A stretch of DNA of 6,327 nt from positions 1 to 6,327 of the forward strand of contig JAJZCJ010000192.1 in the NCBI GenBank assembly GCA_021846145.1. Reading direction: 5' to 3'. Shown here piece by piece: positions 4,976 through 6,327 of this stretch; within the stretch, counting starts at the first letter, position 1; each line of letters begins with the position of its first letter. The translations under genes and the position numbers were made by a program. The DNA is from Bacillota bacterium (GTDB taxonomy: Bacteria; Bacillota; Bacilli; Alicyclobacillales; SLC66). A model generated the notes under the pieces. The model was not told the DNA's origin, ran no database searches, and worked only from the letters and a program-made list of their open reading frames with translations.

Positions 4976-6327
4976 CTATACCTCTGCCCCAATAGACAGT
5001 CCAATCACTCGTTCCATAGAAATATCTTGACGCTCCAACAGTTCTCGGATGCACCCTTCAAACATGATGGCCACTCGATGGGACATGTGTACTAATTCCG
5101 CAGTTTCTGTTGAATAAAACAAGATGGAATAACCTTTTTTAGATAATTCAACCATTAAATTATATATATCATGTTTTGTCCCGACATCCACGCCCCTTGT
5201 AACATCATAGAACAGGAGAATAGGCGAGTTCGAAAGCATCCACTTTGCTAATACCACTTTTTGTTGGTTCCCACCGCTTAATTTTCCAACAAGCTCTTCC
5301 AAATCAGGCGCTTTAATAGCTAATTTGGATGCAATCTCTGAGGTTAACTCATTCTCCTTTTTCCTCGTCACAAATCCAAATCGAGTCAGTTTGCGCAAAA
5401 TAGGCAATGAAATATTATGCCGAATGCTCATCGCAAGCAGCAATCCCTCACTTTTGCGATCTTCAGGAATGTAACCGATGCCCTTTTTAATCGCAGATCG
5501 CGGATTGTTGATTTTTACACGCGTCTGATTGACACTGATATCGCCCTTGATCTTATGAATTCCAAATAATGCCTGAAACAATTCCCGCTGTCCCTGACCC
5601 TGTAAGCCACCGATCCCCAAAATTTCACCGTGATGAAGATCGAATGAGATACTATGTAGTTTGCTTGATTCTAAGTTTTTTACAGACAAGCGAACACTAT
5701 TTTCCTGATATGAATCTAACTCAGGATACAAGACCTTTAATTCTCTTCCAGTAATTAGTCTGTTTACTTCTTCCTCTGTAATTTCACTCGTAAGATACGT
5801 CCCAATATACTCGCCACTTCGAAATATGGTAATCCGATCAGTCAATGTTTTTACCTCATCCCAGCGATGAGATGTAAAGATGACTGTGGTTCCGCTTTCG
5901 CGCAATCCTTGCACCAAACGAAACAGCCAGTCCACATTTGCCTTCAACAGCGCTGACGTGGATTCGTCCAATATCAGAATCTTGGGTTGCGTCATTATTG
6001 CCTTACAGATCTCTATGATTTGCCTATCTGGAAGCGGGAGTTCACGTACCATTGTTCCTGGGTCGATATGGTGAATTCCCATACCGCTTAACAAGTCCCT
6101 GGCATGCTTGAGTGTTCTTGAAAATGATGTCCGCATTAAATTACTGGCTTGCTGCCTGACTCGAAACAGATTGTCAGCCACTGTCAAATCGGGAATCAGA
6201 GTTAACTCTTGAAACACCGTCTGAATTCCCCTACGCTGAGAATTTTGCGGCGAGGAAATGTTCACTAATTCTCCAAAAAGTTTGAACTCGCCGTCGTCGG
6301 GAACTACAATCCCAGACAGAATCTTGA
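4976..6327 (-). CDS. Sugar ABC transporter ATP-binding protein, CUT2/RbsA-like double-domain ATPase, N-terminus beyond the window
   Basis: Seen: 449 codons, open to the right edge. The first residues, KILSGIVVPDDGEFKLFGE, are those that normally follow the first Walker A, so roughly 40-50 residues including Walker A are missing; the GTG at 6265 is internal. Residue numbers count from that first Lys. Domain 1: QEL Q-loop (Q39), degenerate signature ELPLPDRQ (95-102), Walker B LILDESTSAL (117-126, Ser instead of the usual Pro), switch His 153 in TSHRWDEV. Domain 2: Walker A replaced by GGLQGQGQRE (239-248), canonical LSGGNQQK signature (349-356), altered Walker B FYDVTRGVDVGTK (372-384) in place of LDEPTRG, and no switch His (YSTETAEL). 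Known: RbsA-type ATPases power CUT2 sugar import with one working and one degenerate ATP site. Here domain 1 Walker motifs would pair with the domain 2 signature. It is the first gene in the window of the permease operon. Confidence 0.93.
   Translation of the reverse strand, partial: KILSGIVVPDDGEFKLFGELVNISSPQNSQRRGIQTVFQELTLIPDLTVADNLFRVRQQASNLMRTSFSRTLKHARDLLSGMGIHHIDPGTMVRELPLPDRQIIEICKAIMTQPKILILDESTSALLKANVDWLFRLVQGLRESGTTVIFTSHRWDEVKTLTDRITIFRSGEYIGTYLTSEITEEEVNRLITGRELKVLYPELDSYQENSVRLSVKNLESSKLHSISFDLHHGEILGIGGLQGQGQRELFQALFGIHKIKGDISVNQTRVKINNPRSAIKKGIGYIPEDRKSEGLLLAMSIRHNISLPILRKLTRFGFVTRKKENELTSEIASKLAIKAPDLEELVGKLSGGNQQKVVLAKWMLSNSPILLFYDVTRGVDVGTKHDIYNLMVELSKKGYSILFYSTETAELVHMSHRVAIMFEGCIRELLERQDISMERVIGLSIGAEV

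Noticed and set aside
4960..4976. Short direct repeat GGTGAAC-A-GGTGAAC at the ATPase/permease junction
   Set aside because: It is explained by the ribosome binding site and start codon of the permease. Seven-base copies are too short to call a repeat element.
1..6327. CRISPR array, tRNA/rRNA, insertion sequence or prophage parts
   Set aside because: I saw no regularly spaced repeats, transposase motifs, terminal inverted repeats or RNA gene hallmarks. All long stretches are covered by the genes listed.

Overview
This window most likely comes from a Gram-positive bacterium of the Bacillota. The evidence is a c-di-AMP (ydaO/yuaA-type) riboswitch in front of a secreted NlpC/P60 wall hydrolase, comE-type natural-transformation genes (comEA and comEC), strong AGGAGG-type ribosome binding sites, and frequent TTG/GTG starts. 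A Bacilli lineage is plausible, but I cannot fix a genus from the sequence.

Left part (1-2892): this is a split competence locus. A ComEC/Rec2-family DNA-channel gene runs on the minus strand from 1455 off the left edge; it is open but truncated by the window. comEA, the membrane-anchored DNA receptor, is also on the minus strand (2287-2892). Between them, on the plus strand, sits a small secreted NlpC/P60 endopeptidase (1667-2290). It has its own promoter candidate (TTGACA at 1457-1462) and a c-di-AMP riboswitch (about 1526-1655) that ends on its Shine-Dalgarno sequence. The hydrolase and comEA genes converge and overlap by 4 bases. Any transcript from comEA into comEC would therefore be antisense to the whole hydrolase gene and its riboswitch.

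Middle (2893-2999): this is the short leader of comEA. It holds a long hairpin (2902-2941) whose 3' arm contains the comEA ribosome binding site. A run of seven T follows on the transcribed strand. It could be an RNA thermometer or translational lock, an attenuator, or the terminator of the upstream transporter operon.

Right part (3000-6327): this is a minus-strand operon for a CUT2 (ribose/galactofuranose/AI-2-like) sugar ABC importer. In transcription order it has a double-domain ATPase (running in from the right edge, its first Walker A just outside) and two different inner-membrane permeases. These would form one importer with a heterodimeric channel. The substrate-binding protein is not in the window and the sugar cannot be named. 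Internal starts with strong ribosome binding sites suggest both permeases begin later than their longest ORFs.

The most interesting aspect is regulatory. A c-di-AMP-controlled wall hydrolase is nested antisense inside the comEA-comEC locus, and the two neighbouring units each carry RNA structure over their ribosome binding site.
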